Source of the DNA: Lacipirellula parvula
GTDB lineage: Bacteria > Planctomycetota > Planctomycetia > Pirellulales > Lacipirellulaceae
DNA length: 64,000 nucleotides
Direction: 5' to 3'
Assembly (NCBI RefSeq): GCF_009177095.1
Contig: NZ_AP021861.1
Span: 1-64,000, forward strand
Shown: positions 62,240 through 64,000 of the stretch, one piece after another
Position numbering within the stretch: the stretch's first letter is position 1
Layout: each line of letters opens with the position of its first letter
The notes under the pieces: model-generated
What the model was told of the DNA's origin: nothing
The model's input: the letters and a program-made list of their open reading frames with translations, nothing else
The model's database searches: none
Program-made: the position numbers and the translations under genes

Positions 62240-64000
62240 TTAGCGTCTTAGACGAGGCGATCCATTCGTGGAATGGAAGCCGCCCCCCGGGCGGAGCCCG
62301 GGGCTGAGGGCGAGGCAGGCGGCGAGCAAGAGGCAGGCCGTGGCGGGCTCGGGGACGGCGGCGATGGCGGGCGTGGCGTTGCCGAATTGCTGCTTCCAAA
62401 CGTTGAGGTCGAGCTCGTTCACCGCGCCGTCGCTGTTGGCGTCGCCTTGGGCGCGAGTGGCTCCGGCGGCGATGCCTGTTCCGCGTTGCCAGGCTAGGAA
62501 GTCGGCGCCATCGACGACGCCGTTCGAGTTGAAGTCGGCGTTTGAGATGACGCCGACGTACGACTCCAGCACGGGGAGCGTGGACCCGTCCGCGCGAACG
62601 ATCGTCATCTTCAGGTCTTCCAGAGCACTCGGCGTCCAGGCGCCGACGCCCAGCGAGACCGATTGGCCCACGGCGAGCGTCGCGCCGTTGCCGGCGTCGA
62701 TGAGGTTTGCCTCGCTCAGGTCGCTGTGGCTGGCTGGGGCCGAGAGCTTCAGCCAGGAGTCGTCGGGGTCGACTTGGTTGGGGCCGGCGAGGTCGGCGTC
62801 GTAGTGGTCGGCGATCGAGGTCCAGGCCGCTTGGTTGAGTTTGTTGCCGGGCGACTGGATGCTGTAGCCGAGCATCGTTAGCGGGCCGTTGGTCGTGTTG
62901 ACCAGCGTGAGCGCGCCGGTCGCGCGATCGACGTTGAGCGTAGGGACCGGATTGCCCGTGAGCCCGAGGACGGTTTCGAGATCGATGGCGTTGTCGTAGA
63001 TGCGAAGGTCGTCGAGGTCGCCGTCGAGATGCCGAGTGGGCGTGCCGCGGGAGTTGAGCGCGCCGATCATCATCGAGTATTGGTACGAGCTATAGACGGC
63101 TCCGGGAGAGACCGCCTGGGCGCTGCTGACCGGAACTCCGTCGAAGTAGACGGCGTTGTTCGTCACGATGGAGTTGCTCCAAGTCGCCGCGATGTGGTGC
63201 CACTCGCCGTCGTTCCAGCCGGTGAGCGGATTCTCGGTGTTGGGGCCAGCGACGGCGCCCCCTTGGGCTCGGACATAGACGCGGAAGTCGTCGACGGAAC
63301 TCTCGCCGAAATCGACGGAGAAGGCGGTGTTCGTGCCGCTGTTGACCTCGCCCATGATGGCTTGCTGCTGGGTCTCGCTGGACGAGCGGACCCAGAAGGC
63401 GATCGATCCGGAGGCCATCGCGACCGTGCTTCGGGGCATGGCCAAGGTGGTGGCGTTGAGGTAGTTGGTGGCGCCGTCGAACCGAACGGCTTGGCCGATG
63501 GCGCCGTCGGCAATGTTGATCGGCAACGTGGAACTGCTCGATTGCCCGGTCGCTTGCAGGGCTCCTGGCACAAGGTTGGCGTAGATTTGGCCGTTGCGCG
63601 TCGAGGCGTCGAAGGAGAAGTGCGAGACGAGTTTCGCGTTGGCTCGCGTGGCGACGAACGTAGCCGCTAAGCCGCAAGCGATTGAGAGGAGAGCGAATGG
63701 GGAATGAGGAATGGGGAATGGGGAGCGAGTGGAAGGTTGGTTGGGTTGGGGCGCGGTATTTTCCCCATTCCCCATTCCGCCTTCCCCATTCCTTCTGCGT
63801 TGAGCGGCGAGTAACGCGAAGGCAGGAAGCACGATCAGCAGCGAACTCGGTTCAGGAACACCCCGCAGCATCGCCTGCAGATTGATCGCGGCGTTGCCCG
63901 CGGCGAGCCATGCTTTGTGGAACAGGTAGACATCCGAGAGGTTGGTGGCGCCGTCGAAATTCATGTCGCCGCTGAGGTACTTGCCGTGCGTGTCGAGGAT
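62240..64000 (-). CDS. LamG-domain PEP-CTERM protein fused in frame behind the end of another PEP-CTERM protein (5' partial)
   Basis: The frame is open to the right window edge, so the 5' end is missing. The first 60 residues are the end of a PEP-CTERM protein: a dockerin-like unit (GDMNFDGATNLSDVYLFHKA) and a complete sorting signal (VPEPSSLLIVLPAFALLAAQ then RRR). Without a stop, the frame runs through an inverted repeat (63693-63792) into what looks like a new signal peptide (PFALLSIACGLAATFVATRA), a LamG/concanavalin-like domain (GWNDGEWHHIAATWSN, YFDGVPVSSA, LDGDLDDLRIYDNAI), two dockerin-like units (DFNSNGVVDGADFLAWQ, DANSDGAVNELDLNVWK) and a second PEP-CTERM signal (VPEPATACLLLAACLAL). 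The normal basic tail is replaced by a palindrome translation (SPGLRPGGG). Either two genes merged by loss of a stop, or the second gene starts inside (Met near 63775). Confidence 0.8.
   Translation of the reverse strand: MLDTHGKYLSGDMNFDGATNLSDVYLFHKAWLAAGNAAINLQAMLRGVPEPSSLLIVLPAFALLAAQRRRNGEGGMGNGENTAPQPNQPSTRSPFPIPHSPFALLSIACGLAATFVATRANAKLVSHFSFDASTRNGQIYANLVPGALQATGQSSSSTLPINIADGAIGQAVRFDGATNYLNATTLAMPRSTVAMASGSIAFWVRSSSETQQQAIMGEVNSGTNTAFSVDFGESSVDDFRVYVRAQGGAVAGPNTENPLTGWNDGEWHHIAATWSNSIVTNNAVYFDGVPVSSAQAVSPGAVYSSYQYSMMIGALNSRGTPTRHLDGDLDDLRIYDNAIDLETVLGLTGNPVPTLNVDRATGALTLVNTTNGPLTMLGYSIQSPGNKLNQAAWTSIADHYDADLAGPNQVDPDDSWLKLSAPASHSDLSEANLIDAGNGATLAVGQSVSLGVGAWTPSALEDLKMTIVRADGSTLPVLESYVGVISNADFNSNGVVDGADFLAWQRGTGIAAGATRAQGDANSDGAVNELDLNVWKQQFGNATPAIAAVPEPATACLLLAACLALSPGLRPGGGFHSTNGSPRLRR
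62283..62305 (-). repeat. palindrome inside the 3' end of the PEP-CTERM gene
   Basis: CCCCCCGGGCGGAGCCCGGG then GCT, the CTAG-CCCCGGG family with its CTAG changed to CTGA. Read in frame as SPGLRPGGG, replacing the basic tail of the sorting signal. Confidence 0.8.
63693..63792 (-). repeat. inverted repeat of GAATGGGGAAT words inside an open frame
   Basis: Left arm GAATGGGGAATGAGGAATGG..., right arm with CCCCATTCCCCATTCC words, about 35 bases apart. It bridges the end of one PEP-CTERM protein and the signal peptide of the next in one open frame. Confidence 0.78.

Overview
The window looks like chromosome from a high-G+C planctomycete, most likely of the Pirellulales/Lacipirellulaceae type. The pointers are two proteins with PEP-CTERM sorting signals and dockerin-like repeats, a secreted protein with an N-terminal EPLERR-type motif, a double-length (fused dimer) UvrA, a FecR-type N-terminal fragment, weak or absent Shine-Dalgarno sites with many GTG/TTG starts, and several conserved proteins of planctomycete type with no obvious function. 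No rRNA, tRNA, CRISPR array, prophage or plasmid backbone was recognised. The taxonomic call is inference from gene content, not from a marker phylogeny.

Layout. 0-7 kb: LemA with two tandem paralogous membrane-anchored proteins, a CDF metal exporter, RecQ, and a leishmanolysin-like PEP-CTERM metallopeptidase. 7-16 kb (all minus strand): bifunctional proline oxidase PutA, then a 2-oxoacid:ferredoxin oxidoreductase (KorAB) bracketed by two CBS-pair proteins. 16-26 kb: a secreted esterase, RibBA, an IS200-like REP-associated transposase (RAYT) flanked by paired palindromes, an outer-membrane-like protein, UDP-galactopyranose mutase, a glycosyltransferase, a beta-hydroxyacid dehydrogenase and an atypical response regulator. 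26-35 kb: sulfite reductase, PgpA, FolD, an orphan PhnD-like binding protein, TrmH-type and RlmI-type methyltransferases, an AbrB-like protein and an SGNH hydrolase. 35-46 kb: the fused UvrA, a secreted calpain-like protease and a conserved protein. 46-52 kb: an MFS exporter, a fatty acid desaturase divergent from a catalytically degenerate ketoacyl synthase, and SmpB. 52-64 kb: a phosphoesterase, an ATP-grasp protein, a MazG-like pyrophosphohydrolase, a pseudo-receiver protein, LarC, GyrA, and an open LamG/PEP-CTERM reading frame at the right edge.

The most striking feature is not a gene but a dense set of short palindromes in at least seven sequence families. Most sit between genes, often as inverted pairs (BIME-like). 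Several families begin with a GTAG, CTAG or GGAG tetranucleotide followed by a hairpin, as described for REP elements mobilised by RAYT transposases. One family flanks the RAYT gene here on both sides. Copies lie inside coding sequences in frame (two in putA, two different ones in uvrA). They also supply the stop codons of several genes and make up the 5' end of one gene and the 3' end of others.

Most metabolic genes are single-gene units. The only convincing clusters are CBS-korA-korB-CBS, the mazG-like/ATP-grasp/phosphoesterase run, abrB-like/trmH, and larC with a small coiled-coil gene.
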